Of a stretch of 46,305 bases of DNA, positions 21,951 to 33,924 are shown one piece after another. Position numbers and translations under genes: made by a program. The stretch comes from Chara braunii (Eukaryota; Streptophyta; Charophyceae; Charales; Characeae). Each line of letters starts with the position of its first letter. Position 1 is the first letter of the stretch. The notes beneath the pieces were generated by a model that ran no database searches, had not been told where the DNA came from, and saw nothing but the letters and a program-made list of their open reading frames with translations. Where the stretch lies: NCBI GenBank assembly GCA_003427395.1, contig BFEA01000019.1, positions 5,022,676 through 5,068,980 of the forward strand, given 5' to 3'.

Positions 21951-22377
21951 CAGAACTAGGCTCTGTCCGTTCTATTCAGTGTTCAGTGTAGAGTTTGGAA
22001 CTTCGTTCCACATAAATTTTGGGAACAGTTGGGCCTATCAATTGGGTTGTCCCCACATCTAGGCGATGCATCCTCTACTACCAAGCTACTTGAGGCTTGC
22101 ATGATGATGATGGTAAATGTTCAAGTATTCACACTTGCTCTTCCTTTTTTTTTCTTTTTTTCCTTTTCCCAACCATTCTGACTCATCCCACAATATAAGC
22201 GCACAACTTCAGCACAAGTACAATATTCACGAAGAGACTAAGAGTGTGTATCTGTTGCACAATCTCTGAATCACTGTATCTCCAACAAGTGAACAGAATC
22301 TCCAGAGCAATGCTTTAGTCACCCAAAGTTTTTTGACAGCCTTCTACAACTGTTTGCAAATCGAAAAGGAATCTGAA

Positions 22378-22560
22378 CCCATGAACTGTTGAAATACAGA
22401 CCTGAGTTCGAATCCAAATGCAACCAGATGAACTGTGAGTAACATAATGATGAATTACCTTGGGCCCCTCAGTTCAATAACGATATCTCCAGGCCCTTGC
22501 CCTCTCCCAAGAAAAAGGACGGAGAAGAGAAAAAAAGAAAAAGAAAACAAAAGGAATCTG
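22378..22560 (+). mobile_element. 5'-truncated copy of the tRNA-derived SINE
   Basis: It shares CATGAACTGTTGAAATACAG and GTTCGAATCCA with the minus-strand SINE at 20352-20645, then TCAATAACGATATCTCCAGG in the body, and ends in an A-rich, G-interrupted tail (22503-22557). The A box half of the head is missing, so this copy starts inside the tRNA-like region. Confidence 0.65.
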
Positions 22561-25096
22561 AAGCACCTTCAATGGAAATGTCGGAACAGTGCTCCACTTT
22601 CCGGGCATTCATTGCGACCTAAAAAGTGTCCGAAGCACAGATTCATGATGAACAACGAGGCTGCACGCCTACTATACCCCAAATCACTCTGGAACGCCCC
22701 CGCAATCACCCCTCGATGTTGTGCCTCCATTGTGGTTAGCAACACGATCCCAGACACAAAGTTCAGGCGGCACCTGACAAGCGGCGATGAACACTCATAA
22801 TGGCACCATCGCATAGGAATGAAAGGACGGACAATGGTGGGCATAAAAAAACTATCAGTTTTACAAACTCATAATGGCACTGTCAAAAGGAATAAGAAGA
22901 TTGGGCCAGGACAAGAAAAACAAATAAATCATGGTGTATTCTGTCAACTAGTAGGGCTCAGTCCTTTCACAGTGGTCTGCTCAGAAATGAATGCTCTGAG
23001 AGTGACAGAGTGGGGACAGATGAACATGTTTGCCAGGTACTTCCTGCCTGGAAAGATGTATTGAGACCGATAAGCCTACCCATCGGTCCGCTTTCACATG
23101 GTCCTAGACTGCAAGAACTGATCGACTCAGGCACGTCACGTCGGTCCGATGGGCAGATTGGCTACGGTGAACGAACACGCCTAGCATATCTGATGCTATT
23201 GCTATGATTCTGATCAGTTCATAATGTGAAATACGGTTCAAATACCATTCAAGTGGAATTAGAATAGAAGAGGAGATCTATCTAACATCCCCGACAGTCT
23301 CAGAGGAGGAAAAGCGATTTGGTTCCACTTGCTCAGGAAACTAGCCCTTTGGGTCATATGGAAAAGGAGATGCACCAAGACAATCGAGAGTTCAGAAGTG
23401 TCCAAGGAAGAAATGTGGATTCTTCTGCTGAGGATGGCGGAAACAGAGATCGCATGCAAACGGAGGAGTGTGTCGGCAGCAATGAGAGGCAGACCGGAAA
23501 GACTCGCACTCAGGAGATGAATCTTAATGAGAGACTGGCTGGTACAGGGAAAGATAGCAACAATCACAGACAGCAAATTGATTTGGAAAAAGTGGACCAC
23601 TCCAACAACGACAAGGAATGCAGTCCCAAGAAGGGCAAATTGAGGTTTTAGCCTCAGACTGACAGACATCCCCCACCAGTTTCTCGTGCCTCAAGTCTAT
23701 TCGGCCAGATGGAAGGAAGCGTGAGCATGTACCACGATGTATTCAATTTGACTTGCCGGGTGAATAGGAACCAGACTGATGCTCCCCAGAATGGAAATGA
23801 AGCCAGCACCATAGGGACCTGTTTATTAAAAAAAAAAAAAAAAAAAAAAAAAAGGAGACGAGAATAATGTAGTAGTAGTAGACGACGACGGCGAAGAAGA
23901 TGAAGAAGAAGAAGACAACATTGAGCCAATATAATCTCCTTCCACCTCCTGCCATTACAATTGCCCTCACATAATTGCCGGCTCCTCTCATTAACCATTG
24001 CATAGAACAATAAATGAATGGATGAAGAAGAATAGATGTCAGGAAGACCCCCCTGCTGGCCCTGTGGAAGAACTCTCCTTTACCCCTCTCTCCCTGTTGC
24101 GTCCTCTCCTGGGAGCATAGGCAGCTATGGCGGATCATGCCTTTCATCTCGGGATGTGTAGAGGGTGACAAAACTCCTACGGTGCCCCTCTCTTCTCCCA
24201 CCGCCATGTCCTCCTCACAGATAAAGTCCAGGCCCAGCCAGTACCTCAACAGGGGCCTTCATGATGCAGCACCAACTGGGTAGACAAAGATGAAGGTCCA
24301 CCATAGCCAATGGTAAGGTTTCCTCTTCTTCCTCCTCCTCTACCGCTACTCCTCCCTCGAGCTCCATAGCCTAGGCCGCCTTCCTTCTATGACTACTCAT
24401 CCTCCAAAGACATGAATGTTTTCTTCTTTCCCCTCAACTCCTTCATCCCCTAAGCGCTCTGCCTCACTCTCCCTGAGGGCGGAGCAGCAGAACGACGGCC
24501 GAGCGAATGCCTGGACGACTCATTGCTCCCAATGATATACTCTTGCATGTCGCCCTCCAGCCTCTTGCCTCATCGCTCGGACTACTTCTGCAGCAGCTGT
24601 GTCGCATGCCTGTCAACAGATAGCATGGACTAGTCCTGGATCCACAGTGTTGCATGCCTATCAGCAGACAGCATGCTGCAGAACCAAGAATCACAGAAGT
24701 GAGGAGGAAACAACAATGCACCGAAGCAGACGACTGAAAACAAGCAATCCAGATCATCAGACACGACACTCAGAATCCACTCATCACCACCATATCACAT
24801 AGCAAGGAGCGGCGTACGCAGATGAAACATCACTCCTTGTGCAACGCACTCATAGAGAGAGAAACCCCAAATGATGAGAGGAGCGGGAGAAGACGAAGTG
24901 TTTGAGAAGCCGGAGGAAGAAAGTGATAACTCAAGCAAAGTAGCGGAGGTGATAGTCTATTCCAAATCTCACGATCATCAACCAATACTACGTGAAGTCT
25001 CAACCTGGGACCAAGCCGCCCTGAAACAGTTGCAAAGTCTCTAATCTCTCTCACTCGAAGTACGACAGGAGGATATGGAAGGGTGGTGGAGGACAA

Positions 25097-25100
<4 letters not shown>
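22561..25100. other. Non-coding stretch with poly-A tract and small duplications
   Basis: An A-run lies at 23828-23853 and a GAC/GAA/GTA-rich triplet zone at 23869-23918. A 25-bp duplication with TGCATGCC near 24603 and 24652, and CTCATAATGGCAC at 22794 and 22867, are small direct repeats. A frame at 23319-23651 is charged and Gln/Asn-rich but has no recognised domain. Confidence 0.45.

Positions 25101-25169
<69 letters not shown>
25101..25169. repeat. (CT)n microsatellite
   Basis: An uninterrupted TC/CT dinucleotide run of about 69 bases. Confidence 0.97.
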
Positions 25170-25172
<3 letters not shown>

Positions 25173-25456
25173 TTTTCAGTCTACCTCCTTCCTCCCCTAG
25201 CTCTAATCATCGTTCTAGTGCTAGCCTCACAGCAATGCTCTCCAGCAGCGTGTCGCCGAAGTGTAGCTGACAACAATGTCTGCTGCACTGGGCCTCCCTA
25301 AGATTCACCCAGTAACCTGGTCCGTCAGATCTGAGCCGATGGTCTAGGACGATGATCTAAATCCTGGTCCAGAGGACTGGGCCAAGAAAATGGCCGATCT
25401 GGGTCCCAGTCGGACGTTCAGTCCCTCCTGTTCCATTACCAGCTGGTCCAGCGCTA

Positions 25457-25672
25457 CAGTCTTCCCCCGAACAAAATGCACGTATGTACTATTTGCCTTT
25501 CCCTGAAAAAGTCGATTTCTCAAAGTCGCCCCCTGAAATCCAAATAGTACGCACATATGTTGTATTCAAATAGTATGCACGTTTGTTCTATTCGAACAGA
25601 CGGATATTCTATTCAAATACAACACGCTCTTACCTGCCAGAAGTGTCACGCTCGTTTCCAGGTGTGCGCTGT
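25457..25672 (-). mobile_element. Partial copy of the TIR element found at 35519
   Basis: It begins with CAGTCTTCCCCCGAACAAAA after a TA (25455-25456). For about 215 bp it follows the reverse complement of the right half of the 35519-36090 element, sharing CCCTGAAAAAGTCGATTTCT and CATTCGAACAGACG-like blocks. Similarity stops near 25672 without a second terminal repeat, so the copy is truncated or its other half has diverged. Confidence 0.8.
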
Positions 25673-26268
25673 GGCACATGTAGATCCCACACGGGCCCAG
25701 TAGGTCCCGTCAGGTAAGTAGGAAGGGTTAGGGACTTAGCTTCAGTCTGGCGCATTAGGTTTTGGCGCCAGAAGTACGGCCTGTGTCGGTTCAGGCCAGA
25801 AAGAGGCCATTTTAGGCCCACACCAGGTTTAGCCGGGCCGGGCAAGGCCCTGGTGCCGGTAACGGTTCAGGATGTGGCCTCCTTTTTTTCCCAAGCCACA
25901 CTTGGACCATGAGATTCAATCCAAGTGCACGAGCTGATTGATTTCCAGGCCATTCATTCTGGTCCTAACGTTTAGGCCAGTAGGACCCAGGCAAGGTCAT
26001 ACCAGTAGTATTTATAGACTGGTCTGCCTCTCACTAGGTAGGTTAGTGTGAGCTACTATTCAGTGTTATGCTCCGTTAGTCTTCAGCGCCGGGCGTAGTA
26101 GCGGTAGGCCAGAGGTGGTGAGCGTGGAGGCTGCAGTGGGAGAGAGGAGGAGGCCAGACAGTGGGACTTACCTGATAACTCACCTAAGGGCGCCATAGCT
26201 CCAGATTCGTCTTCAGCGCTCCAGTACCGGCGTCAAGGCAACACCTTTCCGTGGTCAGTACGTGGTAT

Positions 26269-26270
<2 letters not shown>
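25673..26270. other. Non-coding stretch, nothing recognised
   Basis: Unique sequence with no gene or RNA recognised. A good splice-donor consensus appears on each strand (CAGGTAAGT at 25712 on + and its complement near 26167), but no exon could be supported. Confidence 0.4.
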
Positions 26271-26323
<53 letters not shown>

Positions 26324-27252
26324 CACACACACACACACACACAAAGAGAGAGAGANNNNNNNNNNNNNNNNNNNNNNNNNNNNNNNNNNNNNNNNNNNNN
26401 NNNNNNNNNNNNNNNNNNNNNNNNNNNNNNNNNNNNNNNNNNNNNNNNNNNNNNNNNNNNNNNNNNNNNNNNNNNNNNNNNNNNNNNNNNNNNNNNNNNN
26501 NNNNNNNNNNNNNNNNNNNNNNNNNNNNNNNNNNNNNNNNNNNNNNNNNNNNNNNNNNNNNNNNNNNNNNNNNNNNNNNNNNNNNNNNNNNNNNNNNNNN
26601 NNNNNNNNNNNNNNNNNNNNNNNNNNNNNNNNNNNNNNNNNNNNNNNNNNNNNNNNNNNNNNNNNNNNNNNNNNNNNNNNNNNNNNNNNNNNNNNNNNNN
26701 NNNNNNNNNNNNNNNNNNNNNNNNNNNNNNNNNNNNNNNNNNNNNNNNNNNNNNNNNNNNNNNNNNNNNNNNNNNNNNNNNNNNNNNNNNNNNNNNNNNN
26801 NNNNNNNNNNNNNNNNNNNNNNNNNNNNNNNNNNNNNNNNNNNNNNNNNNNNNNNNNNNNNNNNNNNNNNNNNNNNNNNNNNNNNNNNNNNNNNNNNNNN
26901 NNNNNNNNNNNNNNNNNNNNNNNNNNNNNNNNNNNNNNNNNNNNNNNNNNNNNNNNNNNNNNNNNNNNNNNNNNNNNNNNNNNNNNNNNNNNNNNNNNNN
27001 NNNNNNNNNNNNNNNNNNNNNNNNNNNNNNNNNNNNNNNNNNNNNNNNNNNNNNNNNNNNNNNNNNNNNNNNNNNNNNNNNNNNNNNNNNNNNNNNNNNN
27101 NNNNNNNNNNNNNNNNNNNNNNNNNNNNNNNNNNNNNNNNNNNNNNNNNNNNNNNNNNNNNNNNNNNNNNNNNNNNNNNNNNNNNNNNNNNNNNNNNNNN
27201 NNNNNNNNNNNNNNNNNNNNGGAATGGTACCACAACACCTATGCAGTCTTCA

Positions 27253-27292
<40 letters not shown>
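26271..27292. repeat. (CA)n microsatellite, 865-base assembly gap and poly-A
   Basis: A CA run (26271-26342) and a short GA run lead into 865 N (26356-27220). After 30 bases of sequence an A-run follows (27254-27292). The gap is probably bounded by low-complexity DNA that defeated assembly. Frames reading through the Ns are meaningless. Confidence 0.97.
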
Positions 27293-27293
<1 letters not shown>

Positions 27294-27352
27294 CATAACG
27301 CACGTGAGTTGTATACGAATACCACGTACCCCGTACATTCTATTTGTAATGA
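27293..27352 (-). mobile_element. Short fragment related to the left part of the 35519 TIR element
   Basis: The reverse complement carries GTACGGGGTACGTGGTATTC and TATACAACTCACGTGCGTTA, closely following 35560-35612. About four fifths of the roughly 60 bases agree. No terminal repeat is present, so it is a relic. Confidence 0.55.
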
Positions 27353-27602
27353 AGACAATCTCGTCAGACAATCATGTTGCAAATAACAATGTCGTGCAAT
27401 GTCGTAAGATAATCAACCCAATAAGTCCATCAGCTCGAAGTCATTGAAGTACTTGTTTCTTCATTACCACATGTATGTCTCACAGTCCACAATATCCAGA
27501 AAAGAAGAGGAGGGGAGAATAGACAGTTGGAAGAAGAAGTGTAATGCCATCTTCTCCTTCAGGCTCCTCACCGCTGCCACGTCAGCAATCTGTCCTCAAT
27601 GC

Positions 27603-27804
27603 GCCACGTCAGTAATATGCACTCAAGGTGGCACACTAGCACTCCGTACTCAATATGCCACGCCAGCATCAGCGATATGCACACAATGTGCCACGTTAGC
27701 ACTCCATACTCAATATGCCACGTCAGCATCAGCGATATCAACACAATGTGCCACGTCAACAACATGCACTCAATGTGCCACGTCAGCACTCCGTGTGACA
27801 CGTG
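27603..27804 (+). repeat. 27/33-bp alternating minisatellite
   Basis: The anchor GCCACGTCAG recurs at 27603, 27630 (degenerate), 27657, 27690, 27717, 27750 and 27777, spacings 27, 27, 33, 27, 33, 27. The 33-base unit is the 27-base unit plus a CATCAG-type insert, so a 60-bp higher-order unit has formed. The unit length is a multiple of three, so a frame (27444-27893) stays open and reads TQCATSA-like repeats; I regard that as a consequence of the array. Confidence 0.88.
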
Positions 27805-30339
27805 GACGGTGTGGAAGCATCCCCTCGCACATAAACGATCCTCCAACAGCGAGCCGAATCGGCAGTGGCTTCACATCTGAAGAAACCAGGTAAGAACAAC
27901 AACAACTCGCATCACCCACACTCTCTCTCTTCCCTCTCCTCATTCCCTTGTCGTCTTTTACGGTCGCGGCCTTGGCCACCCTCTCCCTACCTCACTACTA
28001 TCATAACTGGCTGACGCCCATCCAGCAGTCTGGCGCCAGCATCTCCTCTTAAGTCTCACGCGCAGCGTCATAGCTGCAAGCAACTCGGAAGACTGAATGC
28101 CCAAGCAGTGGCGAGGTCAACTTAATACAGTGTTGACTCGCCTGTCCTCAGTCAGCCTCGGTCCATGTGAGGGCCCGGATCTTCCAATGTGTCCCAGTTT
28201 CGGTCTGGACTCTTGAGGCCTGAATCTTTCGGAACCTGCAGACCACTATTAGATCATTCCAGATCGACTGCTAGGAGAATTTTCTGTGCTGACTTTGACT
28301 TCTCGGATCTGCGCCTGGGTCCACGAGCTGACAATTGACTTCTCAGTCAATTGTCGACCTGGGCCTTTTCTAAGGCCTGTTTGACCCCTCTATTTTCAAG
28401 CCTGCCCGTTCGTGCTTGTCTGCGAGTGCGGCAAGGACCCAGCGGCTCAATTTGGCGCACGAGTTACAGCATCTTCGTAAATAATGCACGTGCAATAGCT
28501 GACAAACGAGGATCCATTCCTGGTGCGCAGTCCAGTGCCTAGGCCACAAACGTGGGAACCAGTCCACCACTGACCCAAACAGGCACTTGCGCCCGTTCGG
28601 AGTGCCTGCTCAAACAGAAAGAGTCCCAAATGACGTGCTGTCCTACTCCAGACAAACATCTGAGAACTATAACAGATTGTCAGAGTCAGAAAAAGTTCAA
28701 AAAACGGACAAAAATAAACCTACACCTACCTGAACAAGGAAAACCAAGGCCCACAAAATGTCAATGGTGCAACGGCCACCCAAAATGTGGGCCATGCAGC
28801 CTCAGGCCCAGTAACCAAAGTCAGGACCCCAGGGGCCAGGACCCACGTGGGAGGCCTGTGCATGCCATACACTGGGTGTGTACCTGACCTACAGGTTCCT
28901 GTGCATACCACACACCTGGTGTGCACCTAAAGGTAATTCTGGCTACAAACAGGCCAGTACCAGCATGACTCTTATCTGCTACCTTAACGGGCCCAACGCC
29001 TACCCAAGTTACTCAAATATCCAGACGAGGTCCCTTACTATTCTACTTCACTCCTTTTGTGACCGATTGACTGCTATATGTCCTCCAACAGTAACGAATT
29101 AAGAAACAAAAAAGAGCACAGATTCACGTAGAACTTGGTGGGTGCAGAGAAGCCCTACCGCCTTAAAGAACGGAAAGGAACAGAATGAAGAAACAAAGCG
29201 ACCTGCACTGTGTGGACGTGTCCCATGTAGCTTGCTGCTTTACAGAATAACACTTCACCCACCCATAATCACCTTGAACTTCCTTGGCCTTCGTCACCAT
29301 GCGTTAGATTCTCAGTCAACGAGCAGATTGTCACTCGGTGGACGTGTTGTATGCAGCCAGTGGCTTTCTGCAACCACATTTCATAATGATAGACCCATCC
29401 TTCACCCCTCTGATGTACACACGCAAATCCTTCATTCACCCCTCAATGTTCTATATGCCTGTTCCGTATCCAACGAAGTACATCAATCAATAAAGACTCT
29501 TACTCTGATACTTCGCCTATGGTCTCAGCAAGAGGACCAAGTACCAGATCTCCAGGAGAATGAATAGCCCATAACCCACAGGTTGTGCCAAGGGCAGCAA
29601 AAGGGCTATCTAAATCCCACAACGCACTGCCTAGAAGTGAATGGTCACATTACCCTGGCCCAAGTAGATAAACAAATAGTCACAGCAAGGGGCATAGCCC
29701 ACTATGTCCTACACAGCCATCAAGTTGACCCCTTCTTGCCAGAATCTCTGCTGAATCCGATCCACCTATGAGGCTAAGGTCATCCTAAGCTCAACCTCAT
29801 TGGACTGTTAGGTGAGGTCAATATGCCGAATTTGGCCAAAGCACTGGCAAGGTGGGGCCTGAATATAAGCCCTCGTCACACCAACTGCCAGTTACAAAGG
29901 GGCACTCCCTCTTCAGAGCACTCACAAAGAGGGTCTTTGCCTGAACCCTCACGTCACCAACTACCGGGTGGACGCTTATGCACAGAAGCAAGTTATTCAT
30001 TCCCTTTTTTCCTCGTTTGCACAAATGTGAGCCCAAGCACTAATATGTTATGAGAAAACTTTGAAAACCCCCAAGCTCTTTCCAAGAGAACACACTGCCT
30101 GCAAGTCTTTTTCCTGAAAAGATAACAGGCCAGGGATAGTTTCAACGACTGCAACAACTTGATATTTCATCCATTATGATGGCAACATTCAGTCTACAGG
30201 CAGGATCCGTGGCCGGTAGGACCCCTCCTCACATTAGTAATTGTCAGGAGGGGCCCGATAACACCTTTTGTGGATGCAAATTTGCGCACTTGTCCACAAC
30301 AATGGAGCTTAGTACATAGGCAGAGAAGACTCTGGCTAG
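27805..30339. other. Non-coding stretch; one 10-bp hairpin
   Basis: A perfect inverted repeat, GACAATTGAC (28330-28339) and GTCAATTGTC (28346-28355) around TTCTCA, is the only structured signal. Frames at 28552-28887 and 29142-29567 (111 and 141 codons) show no domain I recognise and are not supported. Confidence 0.45.
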
Positions 30340-30600
30340 GAACATTTTCCAGAAGACATTGCATTGCTATTCCTCTGGCAGGGATACTGAGACTTAGGGC
30401 CTTGTCGCAAGGCGCCAGATCCATAGTCCAGAGCAATGAAGTCGGTGGTTTGGGGACATTTCCCCTAAAGACATTGCACTGCTATTCTACAGGCAGGACA
30501 ACAAGTACCAAGACGCCAAGTGGCCAGTTCCTGGCCAGAGAAGGAAGTGGCTTTACTCTCCCTACGACATTGTCCTTCTATTCCTCTGGTAGGGCTAGAC
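30340..30600 (+). repeat. Degenerate ~100-bp repeat, three units
   Basis: GACATTGCAYTGCTATTCCT with a following GGCAGGG-like tail occurs at 30355, 30470 and 30566. A decayed version lies near 30200. Confidence 0.7.
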
Positions 30601-31310
30601 AGACGCAAGTGCCCAGATGCTAGGAGAACAGCCCCAGCCTAGAGAAGCCAATGGTCGGCATCATTGCTAATAAGACCTACCGTCTTCACCCGAATAGAAC
30701 GCCTGGTTATTATCGCAGCATCTGGACTGAAATCTGCACCAAAATACAGCTAAAATGACCAGACACTCTATTCGGGAGAAGACGACAGTGTGCTGTTGCC
30801 AGGTGGCCAGCTCCAAGTCATCCATTTGTGTCCACAAGGCACATTATATAGAGTCGGAGAATGCCAATAGCTCGGAAGTCCATTTCGGAGATCAACTTTT
30901 ATGCCGTCCTACCATTACGGTAGTTCCGATCGAGGGACGTGAGGAGTGCATAGAGACCACAAAAACCATTTCAGATATGACGTGGAGTGGGGTCCATTCC
31001 TCCTTCCCCTGGGGGAAGGCAATGCTTCCTGAAGGAGGAGGGGGGGAGGGGGGGGGATGAAGAGAGACAAACGCATGAAAAATCCTGAAAACCCTGAAAA
31101 CTGAAATGAGTGAATTTTGCATGAAAGCACACTTTTGCCTTGCTGTTTTATAGCTTTTTAAAGTTCTTTTTTCAATTTTGTTTTTGTAAGTAGTTAGTAT
31201 GATCTCCACTCTATGAATTGGTGGCAAATTTGGTTAAAATGACCCTTGGTTTTTGTTATAAATGGCCTGACAAGTGGTCTGAAAATTGAGGCCTCCGTTA
31301 ACCGTCTCTC

Positions 31311-32104
31311 AAACGCAAAGGTCAGATGATGACAAACTTAGGGCCCTTTCTGCTGTAAGTGGGGTACACAAAAGTTATTGAATAGCGGCCAGTGCAGAAT
31401 ATGGCTCAAGGTGGCGTTCATTCCTCATATGCCCCCGAGAGGAGATCTAAGGCTTAGGCAGTTGGCCAAATGAGGCTTTGTACAAAAGAAGACCCAACCT
31501 CATTGTGTGCAACTCCTCCTCCCTCTCCGCCCTTTGTGTTGTGTTGCTTTTCAAGTTGACTCTCCAATGGCAACAACTATCACCCTTATTGAGAGAGACA
31601 AACGCAAAGGGTAGATGATGACAAACTTAGGGCCCTTTTTACTATAAGTGGAGTACACAAGTTATTGAATAGCGGCCATTGCAAAATATGGCTCAGGGTG
31701 GCGTTCATTCCTCGTATGCCCCTGAGAGAAGATCTAAGACTTAGGCAGCTGGCCAAATGAGGCTTCGTACAAAAGAAGACCCTTGACTTTTCAATGGCAA
31801 CAACTATCACCCTTGTTGAGAGAGACAAACACAAAGGGCAGATGATGACAAACTTAGGGCCCTTTTTACTGTAAGTGGGGTACACAAAAGTTATTGAATA
31901 GCGGCCATTGCAAAATATGGCTCAGGGTGGCGTTCATTCCTCGTATCCCCCTGAGAGAAGATCTAAGACTTAGGCAGCTGGCCAAATGAGGCTCCGTACA
32001 AAAGAAGACCCGACCTCATTGTGTGCAGCTCCTCCTCCCTCTCCGCCCTTTGTGTTGTGTTGCTTTTCAAGTTGACTTTCCAATGACAACAACTATCACC
32101 CTTG
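31311..32104 (+). repeat. Tandem repeat, three copies of a 227-289 bp unit
   Basis: Units start at AAACRCAAAG, positions 31311, 31600 and 31827. Each holds GATGATGACAAACTTAGGGC and TAAGTGG, then GCGGCCA, GGCTCA, GGTGGCGTTCATTCCTC and a CAACAACTATCACCCTT end. The middle unit lacks a segment of about 60 bp (around CCTCCCTCTCCGCCCTTTG) present in the other two. The copies are otherwise about 95% alike by eye. Confidence 0.93.
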
Positions 32105-32292
32105 TTGCTCCCTAAAATGTCACTACGAATAGTAAGATGTCCCTTGCTATATTTAGGCAAGCAAATGCTCAGATATCATGTGAGTAACGATTATGAATGC
32201 TTGATGCTCGAGCGCTCAAGGGCCTTTTCCTGCCCCTTCTCGTATAGTCTCCCATCTCCTGCTGTATTACTGTGTGATCCCTTCTCTTACTT

Positions 32293-33447
32293 ATGAAGGT
32301 TGAGATGGATGCAATAACGTTATGGACACTACGGTGTCAAGCGCATCGGTCCCGCAAAGGGATGCTCCCGACCGCGTCATGCAGGATTTTGTGCAGGACT
32401 TCTTCGCGGTGGAGCTTTCGCCGCTCTGGCCGAGTGCGCCAGCCATACCTCTCAGGAACCCCTACGACAAGATAGGGTCACGTGAGGTACAACTTGCCTC
32501 CGGCCCAAAGGGTTGTCACCACCCTGGGACGGGCGTATCCCCGTTGAGCTACCGAACCCATGCGAAAGCTACTCGGTTGCAGTCGCAGAGGTGGCCCAGC
32601 CAAGGGCATTTCTCGTACGTTGTAGCATAGGGGGTACGCGAGGTCGCACGCCTCTATCGGACCCGCCTCTATCGGACCCGTACGCGAGCTGACGCACTGG
32701 GGGCTGATGTCCCAAGCGCGACTCGATGCCCATCGACTAGGACGATCCATCTAACCACGCATTACACCACACCAAAACAAAAACCAAGTTACACACACAA
32801 AATGCACCTAGTCCCTTTTTTATCCAACCCGTAACTTTTCTAACACAAGATTCAGTTAGGCGTCACACGCGAGACTTAGGTTGAGATGGATGCAATAACG
32901 TTATGGACAGTACGATGTCAAGTGCATTTGTCCCGCAGGGGGATCCTCCCGACCGTGTCACGCAGGATTTTGTGCAGGACTTCTTTGTGGTGAAGCTTTC
33001 GCCGCTCCGGCCGCGTGCACCAGCCATACCTCTCATGAACCCCTACGACAAGATAGGGTCACGTGAGGTACAACATGCCTCCGCCCCAAGGGGTTGTCAC
33101 CACCCTTGGATGGGCGCATCCCCGTCAAGCTACCGAACCACATGCGAAAGCTACTCGATTGTAATCGCAGAGGTAGCCCAGTCGAGGACATTTCTCGTAC
33201 GTTGTAGCATAGGGGGTACGCGAGGCCGCACACCTCTATCGGACCCATACGCGAGCCGACACACTGGGGGCTGATGTCCCAAGCTGGACGCGACGCCCGT
33301 CACCTAGGACGATCCATCTAACCACGCATTACACCACACTAAAACAAAAACCAAGTTACACACACAAAACGTGCCTAGCCCCTTTTTGTATCCAACACGT
33401 AACTTTTCTAACACAAGATTCAGTTAGGCGTCACACGCGAGACTTAC
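32293..33447 (+). repeat. Tandem duplication of a ~580-bp unit
   Basis: Copy 1 runs from about 32296 to 32878 and copy 2 from about 32880 to 33447. Both begin AGGTTGAGATGGATGCAATA and end CAAGATTCAGTTAGGCGTCA. Frames of 102 and 123 codons (32322 and 32903) begin at equivalent ATGs. Comparing them codon by codon, most differences change the amino acid and the second copy shifts frame after about 80 codons, so the frames look unconstrained. CGTAC/CGCGAG-rich 3' parts are also conserved. Confidence 0.93.
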
Positions 33448-33632
33448 AATAAATATCTCGTGGACGCAGGCTACCTCATATCCACTAGCCATGCACGATT
33501 ACGCAAGTAGTCACAGTGATGGCGTACTATGTAGTACCCATAATCATGTTGCCCTGAATGGTCTCAGGGTCGCTTTCGACACTCAAGTGTCGCCTGACAC
33601 GTGCCTTGAGGGATTAATTTCTCAACATTAGA

Positions 33633-33650
33633 CAACCGCCAAGGCGGTTG
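33633..33650. other. Perfect 8-bp hairpin
   Basis: CAACCGCC (33633-33640) and GGCGGTTG (33643-33650) around AA. No T-run or promoter context suggests a function. Confidence 0.6.
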
Positions 33651-33886
33651 CGAGTCCTACCCTCTTTTGCACCCTACGGGGATGAGTGGTAGGCAGGGCT
33701 CGGCCCTTTATAGCAGTTGGACACCCCTAACACCGACAAAGAGGTTCCATCATTCAAGGTATGGAAACAGGTCAAAGGGTTTGCCTTTGACAGCTGCTAC
33801 GTAGTTTAACGTCCAGCTATAAAAACTCCAAAAACAAAAGATATGAAAACGGGTCCCCCCCTTTTTCTCTTGATACCAATTTGTTT

Positions 33887-33888
<2 letters not shown>

Positions 33889-33919
<31 letters not shown>
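33889..33919. repeat. (GA)n microsatellite
   Basis: About 31 bases of AG repeats. Confidence 0.95.

Positions 33920-33924
<5 letters not shown>

Noticed and set aside
23319-23651. 110-codon charged ORF
   Set aside because: No recognised domain, and an overlapping 136-codon antisense frame is equally open; composition is not decisive.
26184-27447. Several open frames of 320-398 codons
   Set aside because: They read through 865 Ns flanked by CA and A runs and have no sequence content.
27603-27804. CRISPR-like spacing of a 10-bp word
   Set aside because: The whole 27/33-bp unit repeats, including the would-be spacers, so it is a minisatellite.
29142-29567. 141-codon ORF
   Set aside because: No motif, no supporting context, and amino-acid usage looks like translated non-coding DNA.
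32322-33274. Pair of tandem duplicated genes
   Set aside because: Shared ATG and peptide text come from the DNA duplication. Differences are mainly amino-acid-changing and the frames diverge.
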